DNA of 64,000 nucleotides from Hirschia baltica ATCC 49814 (GCF_000023785.1 NC_012982.1:3348001-3412000); one strand, 5' to 3'. Counted from the first letter of the stretch, positions 19,091 to 27,442 are shown. A program made the numbers and translations. The notes: generated by a model from the letters alone, not told the origin.

Positions 19091-19360
19091 ATGTCGATTA
19101 CTGTTGAGCGTAAAGCTGAGCTAATCAAAAAATTCGCCACTAAAGAAGGCGACACAGGTTCACCAGAAGTACAAGTTGCGATCCTTACAGACCGCATCAC
19201 AACTTTGACTGAGCACTTCAAAGAGCACAAAAAAGACAACCACTCTCGTCGCGGACTCCTGAAAATGGTGTCTCAGCGTCGTAAGTTGCTAGACTATGTT
19301 AAGTCTAAAGACGTGAACCGTTATAAGGTTCTCATTGAAGAATTGGGTATTCGCCGCTAG
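19091..19360 (+). CDS. rpsO: 30S ribosomal protein S15
   Basis: S15, 89 aa, binds the central domain of 16S r[20 protein letters not shown] and the C-terminal [12 protein letters not shown] are diagnostic. The start at 19091 gives the normal family length; its GGAG (19080-19083) overlaps the truB stop, implying coupled translation. The rpsO-pnp order is conserved in most Proteobacteria. Confidence 0.97.
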   Translation: MSITVERKAELIKKFATKEGDTGSPEVQVAILTDRITTLTEHFKEHKKDNHSRRGLLKMVSQRRKLLDYVKSKDVNRYKVLIEELGIRR

Positions 19361-19375
19361 GGCGCGCCCATTCAT

Positions 19376-19402
19376 CCGCCGGTCCTCGGGACCGGCGGTT
19401 TT
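19376..19402 (+). terminator. rpsO-pnp intergenic terminator/hairpin
   Basis: CCGCCGGTCC pairs perfectly with GGACCGGCGG around TCG, followed by TTTT. It lies 25 bp before pnp. In E. coli the same gap holds a partial terminator and an RNase III-processed stem used in PNPase autoregulation; a similar role is inferred. Confidence 0.85.
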
Positions 19403-19426
19403 CGTATGTAGGAAAGAAAAAAATAT

Positions 19427-21556
19427 ATGTTCGACATTCAAAAAGTTACTATCGATTGGGCAGGCCGCCCTTTGACACTGGAAACAGGTCGCATTGCCCG
19501 TCAAGCCGATGGTGCTGTTCTTGCCACTTATGGTGAGACGTCAGTTCTTGCGACAGTTGTCGCAGCGAAAAAAGCAAATCCTGATTTGGATTTCTTCCCG
19601 CTAACTGTAAACTACCAAGAAAAATATTATGCCGCTGGACGTATTCCAGGTGGCTTTTTCAAACGTGAAGCTCGCCCGACTGAAAAAGAGACGCTGACAT
19701 CACGTTTGATCGACCGTCCGATCCGTCCACTATTCGTACCGGGCTTTAAAAACGAAACTCAAGTTGTTCTGACTGTCTTGTCATACGACATGGAAAACGA
19801 TCCAGATGTTGTGGCTATGGTTGCTGCTTCTGCTGCGCTAACAGTTTCCGGTGTACCTTTCATGGGTCCAATCGGTGCAGCGCGCGTTGGCTATAAAGAT
19901 GGCGAATACATCATCAACCCAACACTTGACCAAATGGCTGACACGCAGCTTGACCTTGTTGTCGCTGGTACACAAGACGCCGTGATGATGGTTGAATCAG
20001 AAGCTAAAGAACTTTCTGAAGAAGTTATGCTTGGCGCTGTTATGGCTGGTCACGAGAGCTTCCAAACAGTTATCGATGGCATTATCGACCTTGCTGAGCG
20101 TTCTGCAAAAGAGCCTTGGGACTTCCAACCAGAAGACAAATCTGCTGAGCTTGCTAAACTTGAAGAGCTTGTTGGCGCTGACATTTCAGCCGCTTACAAA
20201 ATCAAAGAAAAAGCCGAGCGTTACGCTGCTGTGGGTGAAGCCCGCGAAAAAGCCGCTGCTCAATTGGTTGTTTCTGAAGAAAACCCTGAAGGCTGGAGCG
20301 AAGCTTTCTTCAAAGGTATTTTCAAATCCCTTGAAGCAAAAGTTGTTCGTGGCGACATCATCAAAACAGGTGTGCGTATTGATGGCCGTGCTTTGGATCA
20401 GGTTCGCCCAATCCTTGGTGAAGTGTCTATCCTTCCGCGTACACACGGGTCTGCCCTCTTCACACGTGGTGAAACACAAGCAATCTGTGTGGCAACACTT
20501 GGTACGGGTGAAGACGAGCAATTCATTGACGGCCTAGAAGGTACATCAAAATCAAACTTCATGCTTCACTACAACTTCCCGCCTTACTCTGTGGGTGAAG
20601 TTGGACGCATGGGCGGCGCTGGTCGCCGTGAAATCGGTCACGGTAAATTGGCTTGGCGTGCGCTTAAGGCTGTTCTTCCATCAAATGAAGACTTCCCTTA
20701 CACACTTCGTCTTGTATCTGAGATCACTGAATCAAACGGATCATCTTCAATGGCGACTGTTTGTGGTAGCTCATTGGCAATGATGGATGCGGGTGTGCCA
20801 ATCACACGTCCAGTATCTGGTATCGCTATGGGTCTTATCAAGGATGAAGACGGTATCGCCGTTCTTTCAGATATCCTTGGTGATGAAGACCATTTAGGTG
20901 ACATGGACTTTAAAGTGGCTGGTACGACTGAAGGTCTAACATCACTTCAAATGGACATTAAGATCGCTGGTATCACAAAAGAAATCATGCAGACTGCGCT
21001 TGAGCAGGCTAAAGGCGGACGTGCTCACATCCTAGATGAGATGAACAAAGCCCTTGATGGATCACGTGATGATGTGTCTGGAAATGCACCACGCATCGTG
21101 ACAATGTCTATCCCGACTGACAAAATCCGTGATGTTATCGGAACCGGTGGTAAAGTTATCCGTCAGATCGTTGAAGAAACAGGCGCGAAAGTGTCTGTGG
21201 AAGACGATGGGACTGTTAAAATCGCTGCGGTGGACAAAGAATCTATCGACGCGGCTTACAAATGGATCCACGGCCTAACTGCTGAGCCTGAAGTTGGTGA
21301 AATCTACGAAGGTAAAGTTGTTAAAGTCATGGACTTTGGTGCTTTCGTAAACTTCTTCGGCGCAAAAGACGGTTTGGTTCACATCTCTCAGCTTGCTGAA
21401 GAGCGCGTGAAGCAAACATCTGATGTGGTCAAAGAAGGCCAAACTGTTTGGGTTAAACTTCTTGGCTTTGACGACCGCGGTAAAGTTCGTCTTTCCATGA
21501 AAGTGGTCGACCAAGAAACAGGAAAAGAAATCGCCAAAGAAGGCGACGACGCTTAA
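19427..21556 (+). CDS. pnp: polyribonucleotide nucleotidyltransferase (PNPase)
   Basis: PNPase, 709 aa, phosphorolytic 3'-5' exoribonuclease of the RNA degradosome. Two RNase PH domains flank an all-alpha linker; the second contains [18 protein letters not shown] domain ([22 protein letters not shown]) and an S1 domain ([20 protein letters not shown]) follow near residues 560-700. AGGAAAG lies before the ATG. The gene ends just ahead of a palindromic repeat and a duplicated terminator. Confidence 0.97.
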   Translation: MFDIQKVTIDWAGRPLTLETGRIARQADGAVLATYGETSVLATVVAAKKANPDLDFFPLTVNYQEKYYAAGRIPGGFFKREARPTEKETLTSRLIDRPIRPLFVPGFKNETQVVLTVLSYDMENDPDVVAMVAASAALTVSGVPFMGPIGAARVGYKDGEYIINPTLDQMADTQLDLVVAGTQDAVMMVESEAKELSEEVMLGAVMAGHESFQTVIDGIIDLAERSAKEPWDFQPEDKSAELAKLEELVGADISAAYKIKEKAERYAAVGEAREKAAAQLVVSEENPEGWSEAFFKGIFKSLEAKVVRGDIIKTGVRIDGRALDQVRPILGEVSILPRTHGSALFTRGETQAICVATLGTGEDEQFIDGLEGTSKSNFMLHYNFPPYSVGEVGRMGGAGRREIGHGKLAWRALKAVLPSNEDFPYTLRLVSEITESNGSSSMATVCGSSLAMMDAGVPITRPVSGIAMGLIKDEDGIAVLSDILGDEDHLGDMDFKVAGTTEGLTSLQMDIKIAGITKEIMQTALEQAKGGRAHILDEMNKALDGSRDDVSGNAPRIVTMSIPTDKIRDVIGTGGKVIRQIVEETGAKVSVEDDGTVKIAAVDKESIDAAYKWIHGLTAEPEVGEIYEGKVVKVMDFGAFVNFFGAKDGLVHISQLAEERVKQTSDVVKEGQTVWVKLLGFDDRGKVRLSMKVVDQETGKEIAKEGDDA

Positions 21557-21569
21557 AACTAAAAAGCGA

Positions 21570-21700
21570 CTGTCATCCCAAACTTGATTTGGGATCCACT
21601 TATCAACTGGGATTGGCTCTTCGGCGCGAAAACGCAGATTAGCCAATCTCAATGCCAGACGAGATAGGCAAGTGGATCCTGACTTTCGTCAGGATGACAG
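21570..21700. repeat. palindromic repeat element A (REP/MITE-like, 131 bp)
   Basis: Bounded by 9-bp terminal inverted repeats (CTGTCATCC and GGATGACAG) with a second nested pair inside (GGATCCACTT at 21592 and AAGTGGATCC at 21670), so the whole element can fold into a long hairpin. It encodes nothing. Elements of this type (TCATCC...GGATCC arms) are scattered between genes in many Alphaproteobacteria. Confidence 0.8.
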
Positions 21701-21774
21701 ATGATTGAATATTTAAAACGGCCGTGTCAGAAATGATACGGCCGTTTTTTATGGGGGATTATTCCTTATGAAAG
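21629..21774 (+). repeat. duplicated cassette, copy 1
   Basis: This stretch (3' half of repeat A, the terminator, a G-rich ribosome binding site and an ATG-AAA) matches 22433-22581 with only scattered substitutions and a few short indels. In copy 1 the ATG at 21768 opens just 17 codons before a stop, so the reading frame is not maintained, whereas copy 2 starts a 132-aa exported protein. Confidence 0.75.
21717..21751. terminator. bidirectional terminator after pnp, copy 1 of a duplicated cassette
   Basis: ACGGCCGTGTCA pairs with TGATACGGCCGT (12 bp, one G-U) around a GAAA tetraloop, with TTTTTT on the plus side and TTTT on the minus side. It can end pnp and the convergent unknown gene at 21749. 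An almost identical hairpin recurs at 22525. Confidence 0.85.
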
Positions 21775-22231
21775 TCACAACACTATCGCTGGGAAAATCG
21801 GCCAACACCTCCTCCAAATGAGAAACAGAAAAAGTCTTTCTGGCAACCTCAAACGACTCATCGTCCACAGACCCGCTATAAAAATGCAGTAAAATCCCTA
21901 CATTGTTTATACCCTCAATATTCAGTAGTCGTTCTACAACATCCTTCCACATAGAAAGACTGTCAGGGCCAGACCCACCAGACACGCGGTTACTGGTCTT
22001 CAATCGATCCTTCAACCAACGGTCAAGTTTTGACTGTGACCACCCTTTGCGTTTCAAACGGGTGAGATCTTTAGAAAAATCCTCATCAGAAATTTTGGTT
22101 TGTGAGAATGATAATACGGTTCCACAATCGCAATGTTTGCCACTTAGCAAAAACTGCTGCTCACCTGTCATTAAAACATCGGCTACAGATGCATTATCAA
22201 TGGTTGAAATTAAACGACGATAGTCTTTCAT
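21749..22231 (-). CDS. hypothetical protein between duplicated repeats
   Basis: Unrecognised soluble protein, 160 aa from the start chosen here. It has a short HCDCG motif near residue 30, a basic stretch (LTRLKRKGWSQSKLDRWLKDRLK) in the middle and an acidic C-terminal half; no signal peptide or membrane helix. The frame is open further upstream to 22408, but that part reads through the repeat sequence and is unlikely to be protein; an ATG at 22291 is an alternative. It lies between the two copies of the terminator cassette, as if carried or isolated by the duplication. Confidence 0.5.
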   Translation of the reverse strand: MKDYRRLISTIDNASVADVLMTGEQQFLLSGKHCDCGTVLSFSQTKISDEDFSKDLTRLKRKGWSQSKLDRWLKDRLKTSNRVSGGSGPDSLSMWKDVVERLLNIEGINNVGILLHFYSGSVDDESFEVARKTFSVSHLEEVLADFPSDSVVTFIRNNPP

Positions 22232-22432
22232 CACTTCTGTCAATTCAGAAACGAAATTTTTATGAATAATAAGAGTGATGAAATGGCACATTTGGGAAGC
22301 TATATATAACTTTGTGTTTGCTGGCAAAGCCACCCGAAACCATCTTTCTTGCGAAAACAGGAATCCAGTAAAACAATTAAAGACGCGCCAAGCGCGACTT
22401 ATTCTCACAGCTGGATTTGGCGCATTGGCTTA
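22232..22432. other. intergenic stretch with degenerate repeat arms
   Basis: No gene is evident. A partial palindrome is present: CAGGAATCCAG near 22350 and CTGGATT near 22411, consistent with remains of another repeat element upstream of cassette copy 2. It should also hold the promoter of the minus-strand unknown gene. Confidence 0.4.
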
Positions 22433-22581
22433 AAAACGAAGATTAGCCAATCACAAGGCCAGACTAGATTGACAAGTGGATCCTGACTTTCGTCAGGATG
22501 ACAAGCAGTGATTGAATATCGAAAGCGGCCGTGTCAGAAATGATACGGCCGTTTTTGTTGGGGAGAATTTTGCTATGAAAT
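22433..22581 (+). repeat. duplicated cassette, copy 2
   Basis: Second copy of the 21629-21774 segment. It keeps the GTGGATCCTGACTTTCGTCA repeat arm, the GAAA-loop terminator and the G-rich Shine-Dalgarno followed by ATG-AAA. The offset between copies is 804 to 808 bp, the difference coming from small indels. Confidence 0.75.
22525..22555 (+). terminator. terminator hairpin, copy 2
   Basis: GCGGCCGTGTCA and TGATACGGCCGT pair around GAAA, followed by TTTTT. There is no plus-strand gene immediately upstream for it to serve, and it stands 20 bp before the start of the exported protein gene, which therefore needs read-through or a promoter in a very short space. Confidence 0.7.
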
Positions 22582-22973
22582 ATATTACTTTAGCTTTTTT
22601 AGGACTAATTTTTATCTCCTCCGCAAACGCGGATATTTCTTATAATTGTGGAGTTAAAAAAATTGTTCAGTTGAGTGAAAAGGGGAATTTAGTTCAAACA
22701 AAATGGACTAAAATGTTGGAAAAGCAAAAGGAACGGATAATATTCGTCCCAAATTCAGGTTTTTTTAAAATACTAGGAAACTCTCAAAATTTAAAATTTG
22801 AAGTAATTGAAAATGGAAGCAGCGCTAACTCACTCAAAGCCATACGAATTGTTCAAGGACCGGCCTCCACTGTCTTAGAAACTTTTCGTATAAACACCTT
22901 TTCTAAATTTGAATTCCTATATGTCTCCGGTGATACAGTAAGAACAGGTACATGCCTTGAATTAGGTAAATGA
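22575..22973 (+). CDS. hypothetical exported protein
   Basis: Unrecognised protein of 132 aa with a clear signal peptide (MKYITLAFLGLIFISSANA, cleavage near residue 19) and a mature part with cysteines near its start (SYNCGVKK) and end (GTCLELGK) that could pair. GGGGAG lies 9 nt upstream of ATG 22575. Its base composition is more AT-rich than the neighbours, and it stands directly behind a repeated terminator hairpin, both hints of recent arrival or of a decaying gene. Function unknown. Confidence 0.6.
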   Translation: MKYITLAFLGLIFISSANADISYNCGVKKIVQLSEKGNLVQTKWTKMLEKQKERIIFVPNSGFFKILGNSQNLKFEVIENGSSANSLKAIRIVQGPASTVLETFRINTFSKFEFLYVSGDTVRTGTCLELGK

Positions 22974-22990
22974 CAAAAATCCTGTCTCCA

Positions 22991-23140
22991 CTGTCATCCC
23001 GAGCTTGACTCGGGATCCACTTTTCAAAACAGACTGGCGTTTCAAATTCAACGCACGCATCCAAAACGAGAGCATTTTTCTTAAATATCAAAGCCAGCTC
23101 CAGCCCACAAGTAGATCCCAAATCAAGTTTCGGATGACAT
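22991..23140. repeat. palindromic repeat element C (REP/MITE-like, about 150 bp)
   Basis: Terminal inverted repeats TGTCATCC (22992) and GGATGACA (23132) enclose nested arms (CGGGATCCACTT and AAGTAGATCC). It shares ends and arm sequence with element A, but its central part differs. It lies between convergent genes. Confidence 0.7.
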
Positions 23141-23144
23141 GTGT

Positions 23145-23227
23145 TGTCGCGGACATGACGGCCTCCACTCACCAAGATGTACTAGCTTTTCCCACCCTAT
23201 AGTCAGCCTCACATCATTCCCGCGACA
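23145..23227. repeat. inverted repeat next to element C
   Basis: TGTCGCGG and CCGCGACA lie 67 bp apart, facing each other. No coding content is seen between them. It may be part of another small palindromic element. Confidence 0.35.
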
Positions 23228-23235
23228 CAACAAAA

Positions 23236-23526
23236 TCATTCAGGGCAAAGGTCAAAATACAGATCGCGCCAATACGGGTTATCACTTTCTATCAACGAAA
23301 TTTTCCATCGCCTTTGCCAGTTTTTGAGTTGTTTTTCGCGCTTGATCGCCGCCTCAATATTGTCAAACCATTCAACATAGACGAGCCGGTTGACCGCGTA
23401 TCGCTTCGTATAACTATCCACAACACCTTGTTTATGCTCCCAAATGCGGCGCGCAATATTATTGGTCACACCAATATAAATCGTGCCCTGATCTTTGGAT
23501 GCAACAATATAGATAGCATAGCTCAT
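23236..23526 (-). CDS. GIY-YIG domain protein (putative endonuclease)
   Basis: Single-domain GIY-YIG protein, 96 aa from ATG 23526, close to the usual length of the free-standing UPF0213-like group. The motif appears as YAIYIVAS at the N-terminus and GTIYIGVTNNIARRIWEH, with the conserved Arg and a later Glu in AAIKREKQLKNW. These proteins are thought to cut or bind DNA, but most stand-alone members have no known task. Neighbouring palindromic repeats may be substrates, though that is speculation. An upstream ATG (23562) would add 12 residues. Confidence 0.8.
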   Translation of the reverse strand: MSYAIYIVASKDQGTIYIGVTNNIARRIWEHKQGVVDSYTKRYAVNRLVYVEWFDNIEAAIKREKQLKNWQRRWKISLIESDNPYWRDLYFDLCPE

Positions 23527-23583
23527 AGATAGAACATTATGAGAACAAATTATGTAGGACAAGTCTAAACTTATCCCAGCCCC

Positions 23584-23940
23584 TTAATCAGAAAAACAAA
23601 TCTTATTTTTGTCTAGATCCCGCACATAAGCAGAAAAACGCGGGCCGCGTTGATTGGGCTGGCCTTCACATGTGCCGCCAAGATCAATTGCTTTTTTATA
23701 AAGGCGTTCCACTTCCGCAGGCGAACCAACACTAAAGCCAATCATGCTGCCATTGCCATGCGTGGCGGTTTGCGCATCAAAGGGAATAGCCAGAGCAAAA
23801 GCAAAATCCTCGCTTAGCCAATAGGTCATACGATCACTTGCCACCATTTTATTCATCTCGGCATGATCAAAAAGTGAGTCATAAAATTTAACGCCAGCAT
23901 CCATATTATTCGTGCCAAGCACCACATAGTTTAATTTCAT
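23584..23940 (-). CDS. VOC family protein (glyoxalase/bleomycin-resistance fold)
   Basis: Protein of 118 aa with the paired beta-alpha-beta-beta-beta layout of the vicinal oxygen chelate fold: MKLNYVVLGTNNMDAGVKFYDSLF at the start and FSVGSPAEVERLYKKAIDLGG, RGPRFSAYVRDLDKNKICF at the end. It may bind a metal and small molecule; the specific reaction is not readable. GGAG lies 8 nt before the ATG. It is followed on the same strand by the GIY-YIG gene. Confidence 0.8.
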   Translation of the reverse strand: MKLNYVVLGTNNMDAGVKFYDSLFDHAEMNKMVASDRMTYWLSEDFAFALAIPFDAQTATHGNGSMIGFSVGSPAEVERLYKKAIDLGGTCEGQPNQRGPRFSAYVRDLDKNKICFSD

Positions 23941-24105
23941 CTTGGTATCTCCAAACCCTAAATTGCCCCGTAAAGCGGTGGAATCTAGATAAACCAGCCA
24001 ATTACCAGCTCATGTCAGTAGTGTTTTAGAGATCTCAAGATTGTGCTTTGCTTATTCGTCAGCTATCGGTGCAATATCCAAAACAATTTTAAAGAGCCTT
24101 CCCTC

Positions 24106-24795
24106 ATGAACAAACCTTATATGATCGCAATTACGGGCGGATCAGGCTCTGGAAAATCTACACTCGCCCAAGCCCTGCTTGATAAATTGGGCGAGGACAA
24201 AGTCCTGCTTATGGGCGAAGATAATTATTACAAACCGCGCGAACACCAACATCCAGATGCGCCTTTATGGTCGATGAAGGAAATGGAAGAACGCGTCGAT
24301 TTTGATGACCCTGCTTCCAAAAATATGGACATGTATGAAGCCCACCTCGTCGCGCTTCGCCAAGGCAGAACAATCTCTCAACCCGTTTATGATTTCACCA
24401 AGCATGACCGCATTGATGGCGCAGAAAAAGTGTTATCACCGCCCCCAATCATTGTGTGTGAAGGTGTGCACACGCTCAGTGACAAATCTTATTTCAACCT
24501 GTTTGATCTAACGATTTTTGTCGAAACACCTGCGGATTTACGTCTGGCCCGCCGCATTGAGCGCGATGTAAACGAGCGCAATCGCGATCTAGACCGCGTG
24601 CTTGCACAATATCTCAATTTCGTGCGCCCCGCCCATGCGCAATTCACTGAACCAGCCAAATTCCTCTGTGATCTCATCATCAAAGATGAAGGCCCGCTGG
24701 CGGCACAAGTTGGCTCACCCAATGCGCGCGCTGAAGCACGCCTACTTGCCCCTTTATGGAGTTATCTCCTCGAAGAAGGCATCATCAAAAGCTAA
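24106..24795 (+). CDS. uridine kinase-like P-loop kinase
   Basis: Phosphoribulokinase/uridine kinase family protein, 229 aa. Walker A is GGSGSGKST at residues 11-19, followed by MGEDNYYKPR in the place of the nucleoside-binding DSFY region, then VYDFTKHDRIDG and VCEGVHTL (Walker B-like). The likely reaction is phosphorylation of uridine or cytidine with ATP or GTP. I start at ATG 24106 because the protein then begins as homologues do; the frame is open 21 codons further up. It converges with the acetyltransferase gene. Confidence 0.8.
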   Translation: MNKPYMIAITGGSGSGKSTLAQALLDKLGEDKVLLMGEDNYYKPREHQHPDAPLWSMKEMEERVDFDDPASKNMDMYEAHLVALRQGRTISQPVYDFTKHDRIDGAEKVLSPPPIIVCEGVHTLSDKSYFNLFDLTIFVETPADLRLARRIERDVNERNRDLDRVLAQYLNFVRPAHAQFTEPAKFLCDLIIKDEGPLAAQVGSPNARAEARLLAPLWSYLLEEGIIKS

Positions 24796-24808
24796 GGCTC
24801 GCCTTAGC
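24785..24808 (-). terminator. probable terminator of the fabI-MBL-acetyltransferase operon
   Basis: GCTAAGGC and GCCTTAGC (8 bp) form a tight hairpin; read on the minus strand it is followed by TTTTGAT. It overlaps the 3' end of the convergent kinase gene. Confidence 0.5.
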
Positions 24809-24813
24809 AAATG

Positions 24814-25470
24814 CTAGCTAAAGCTTTTCAAGACTTCAATATCATTGCCGCGAATGGCATTTAGCGCCTTAGAAATGCGCTCGATGGGCCAGTCCCACCA
24901 AGCAAGTTCTAAAAGTGTATTGATCGTCTTCTCATCAAAGCGCTGACGCACAATCTGCGCTGGATTACCAACAACAACGCTGTAAGGCGGCACATCTTTG
25001 GCGACAACTGCCTTAGCCCCAATAATGGCCCCATGGCCAATGCTCACGCCCGGCATAATGGTCGCGCCGCGTCCAATCCAAACATCATGTCCAACCACCG
25101 TATCGCCTCGCAAACCATCGGTGACAGTCGCCATATCAAATCCATTTTTCCACCCTTTTCCAAAAGTGTGAAACGGAAAAGTAGAAAAGCCAGTCATGGC
25201 GTGGTTTGCACCATTCATGATAAATTCAATGTCTGTTGCAAAGGCACAAAATTTCCCAATGATGAGTTTATCACCAATGAAATCAAAGTGATATTTCACG
25301 CAATGTGTTTGAAAATGCTCAGGGCCCTTCGGATCATTATAATAGCTATACTCCCCCACTTCGATATTAGGGGATGTCACAACAGCTTTTAAAAATTCCG
25401 TATCCCATATCGGTCGCGGGGTCAGCGGGTCAGGTCCCAATTCATTATTTTTTGATCGTGATGCTGGCAT
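24814..25470 (-). CDS. CatB/Vat-type O-acetyltransferase (xenobiotic acyltransferase)
   Basis: Hexapeptide-repeat acetyltransferase, 218 aa, left-handed beta-helix trimer type. The region [25 protein letters not shown] contains the catalytic histidine (H90), [13 protein letters not shown] is the loop typical of chloramphenicol (CatB) and streptogramin A (Vat) acetyltransferases, and hexapeptide repeats [21 protein letters not shown] follow. The true substrate may be an antibiotic, a sugar or another hydroxyl compound. It starts 17 bp after the metallo-beta-lactamase stop on the same strand and is the last gene of a fabI-led operon. Confidence 0.85.
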   Translation of the reverse strand: MPASRSKNNELGPDPLTPRPIWDTEFLKAVVTSPNIEVGEYSYYNDPKGPEHFQTHCVKYHFDFIGDKLIIGKFCAFATDIEFIMNGANHAMTGFSTFPFHTFGKGWKNGFDMATVTDGLRGDTVVGHDVWIGRGATIMPGVSIGHGAIIGAKAVVAKDVPPYSVVVGNPAQIVRQRFDEKTINTLLELAWWDWPIERISKALNAIRGNDIEVLKSFS

Positions 25471-25487
25471 GAAAATGATCTCAGGAT

Positions 25488-26276
25488 TTAATCAAGTTTT
25501 GGCCGTGCAATATACGCTGTATTTTTCAAAATCTCGCGCCCCGCTGGCTTGCCATGGCTTGGAATAACAATCTGGCTATCTGGGAATGCGTTTGCTGCGT
25601 TTTCAACAGCCTTTGACCAATAGCCAAGATTTGCATCATCGATATTTCCCAATGAAGTCGTCATTCCGGGGCGGATCATGCACCCGCCAAATAATATGTT
25701 ATTCACGCCCTCATTGACCACGATATTATCTTCGGAATGCCCACCGCCAGGGTAGAGAATCGTCAACCCTTCCCATTCAATCTGGCTTCCAATTTCAGAA
25801 ATATTCAGAACATTTTTAGCCGGCATTAAACCGCGCTCAATCGCCAATCTATTTGTTAAATCAGTTGCAAAGGTTTCAACCCCCAGCATATGCAAAGCGT
25901 CCATGCCGCCCATTTTATCGCTGTGTGCATGCGTATGAATGGAAGCCCGTATCGGCTTTTGTAAGGTATCTTTTGCCCATGCAACAATTTCAGCAGTTTG
26001 GGCATCATTCCAAGCCGTATCAACAAGCACGCTATAATCGCCGCGCTCAATGATCAGTCCATTTGTACGGATATTTCCCCATGGCGGCACAACTTTATAA
26101 CCCGTGTGCATCCATACGCCCGTCCCGAGTTTTACAAACTCTACGGGCTTTTCCGCAACACCTTCAATGTGCGTTGATTGCTCAGACTGTTGGGATAAAA
26201 CAGGCACTTGATGCATGCACCCTGAAAGGAACACAAAACCTAAAAGCAAGGATATTCCAATCAGGGTGTAACGCAA
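25488..26276 (-). CDS. subclass B1 metallo-beta-lactamase, NDM-like lipoprotein
   Basis: Zinc hydrolase of 262 aa. The N-terminus carries lipobox LSGC (Cys20), so it is probably lipid-anchored in the periplasm, as NDM-1 is. All B1 zinc ligands are visible: H114, H116 and D118-equivalent site in [11 protein letters not shown] (with H116, H118, D120 in this protein's own numbering), H180 in [10 protein letters not shown]199 in FGGCMI and H241 in [15 protein letters not shown] is identical to the NDM-1 segment as I recall it. The start is TTG 26276: GAGGAA 8 nt upstream overlaps the fabI stop, so translation is coupled to fabI. Activity on beta-lactams is inferred, not shown. Confidence 0.9.
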   Translation of the reverse strand: MRYTLIGISLLLGFVFLSGCMHQVPVLSQQSEQSTHIEGVAEKPVEFVKLGTGVWMHTGYKVVPPWGNIRTNGLIIERGDYSVLVDTAWNDAQTAEIVAWAKDTLQKPIRASIHTHAHSDKMGGMDALHMLGVETFATDLTNRLAIERGLMPAKNVLNISEIGSQIEWEGLTILYPGGGHSEDNIVVNEGVNNILFGGCMIRPGMTTSLGNIDDANLGYWSKAVENAANAFPDSQIVIPSHGKPAGREILKNTAYIARPKLD

Positions 26277-26281
26277 TTTTT

Positions 26282-27094
26282 CTATTCCTCAGATGGCTCA
26301 GGCACACCCACAACATGGAAACCTGCATCTACGTGAAGCACTTCACCCGTGATAGAAGCACCAATAGGAGACAATAGATAAAGAGCGGCTCCAGCCACAC
26401 CTTCCATTTTTGTATCTTCACCCAAAAGAGACATATCACGTCCAGCAGACATAAGAGACTTAGACCCTTTAATACCCATCAACGCCAAAGTCCGCATTGG
26501 TCCCGCAGAAATCGCGTTCACGCGCACGCCCTGTTTACCCATATCGCGGGCGGCATAGCGTGTCGCCGCTTCAAGTCCAGCCTTTGCCACACCCATCACA
26601 TTGTAAGATGGAATAACACGCTCAGACCCAAGATAAGTCAGGTTGATGATAGACCCACCCTCTTCCATCATTTCAGAAGCACGGCGACATACATCAATAA
26701 AAGAGAAAACAGAAATATCCATCGCACGCGCAAAACCTTCACGCGTTGTGTTGTGAACCATGGAACCTTTCAGCTCATCCTTGCCAGCATAGGCAATTGC
26801 GTGAACAACGAAATCCAACTTGCCGTATTTTTCTTTGAGTGTCGCAAAAGCTGCGTCCATCTCATCATCATTTGTCACATCCGCTGAAATCATCGTGTCC
26901 ATGCCGATGGATTCAATCAGGGGACGTACGCGGCGCTCCAAAGCTTCACCTTGATAAGTAAAAGCCATTTCCGCACCCTGTGCGGCCAATTGCTGGGCAA
27001 TACCCCATGCAATGGAGTTTTGGTTTGCGACACCCATGACCAAGCCACGCTTGCCAGCCATCAAGTCACCTTTAGGGAAGTTCCAGTCCGCCAT
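26282..27094 (-). CDS. fabI: enoyl-ACP reductase FabI
   Basis: NADH-dependent enoyl-ACP reductase, 270 aa, last step of each fatty-acid elongation round and target of triclosan-type inhibitors. The FabI version of the SDR fold is clear: GVANQNSIAWGIA at the cofactor loop and the Tyr-x6-Lys pair in SYNVMGVAKAGLEAATRY. GGAG lies 8 nt before the ATG. Elsewhere in Alphaproteobacteria fabI often follows fabA-fabB; here it leads a minus-strand operon with the metallo-beta-lactamase and an acetyltransferase. Confidence 0.95.
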   Translation of the reverse strand: MADWNFPKGDLMAGKRGLVMGVANQNSIAWGIAQQLAAQGAEMAFTYQGEALERRVRPLIESIGMDTMISADVTNDDEMDAAFATLKEKYGKLDFVVHAIAYAGKDELKGSMVHNTTREGFARAMDISVFSFIDVCRRASEMMEEGGSIINLTYLGSERVIPSYNVMGVAKAGLEAATRYAARDMGKQGVRVNAISAGPMRTLALMGIKGSKSLMSAGRDMSLLGEDTKMEGVAGAALYLLSPIGASITGEVLHVDAGFHVVGVPEPSEE

Positions 27095-27384
27095 ATGGGG
27101 ATCTCCGTCGAATAAAAAATCGGTTGAATTAACTTAGTAATAATTCGTTACAATACGTCAACCACAAGCAATCCCTACCCGCAAGCACACGAACCCACCA
27201 AAACCACATGACAAACCCAAAAACGCGAGACTATAGCAACACGAAAACCACAGAAGGTCATCACACATTCCGCCCTCAATGACACTTCTGTCGACAATAT
27301 CACCCGATAAATTTGCGTTACTACAGACCCTTTTAATCATATCAAAAACCCCATCTTAGCGTCGAGAAACTACAGATTAATGTT
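27095..27384. other. divergent intergenic region fabI / GntP permease
   Basis: About 290 bp with no convincing gene. It must contain the fabI promoter and, at its right end, the LacI-type operator of the permease gene. A 60-codon minus-strand open frame here has unusual composition and no ribosome binding site. Confidence 0.5.
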
Positions 27385-27398
27385 TGACAACGTTATCA
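27385..27398. promoter_or_regulatory. LacI-family operator upstream of the GntP permease
   Basis: TGACAAC-GTTATCA is a 14-bp palindrome with one mismatch and the central CG step (AACGTT) typical of LacI-family sites. It lies 45 bp before the permease start. A near-identical site lies at 28869, before the beta-glucosidase gene; the LacI-type gene at 33876 is the likely binder. Confidence 0.7.
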
Positions 27399-27442
27399 TT
27401 TGGTGGCCTAGTCAACCCAAAAATCGCCTGGGGAGGTAAGAC

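Noticed and set aside
22232-22408. N-terminal extension of the unknown gene at 21749
   Set aside because: That part translates through repeat-element sequence and has no ribosome binding site.
21570-23140. CRISPR array
   Set aside because: The repeats are long inverted elements, not short direct repeats with equal spacers.
27158-27340. 60-codon minus-strand open frame between fabI and GntP
   Set aside because: Cys/Gly/Val-heavy chance peptide without a binding site, in the fabI promoter region.
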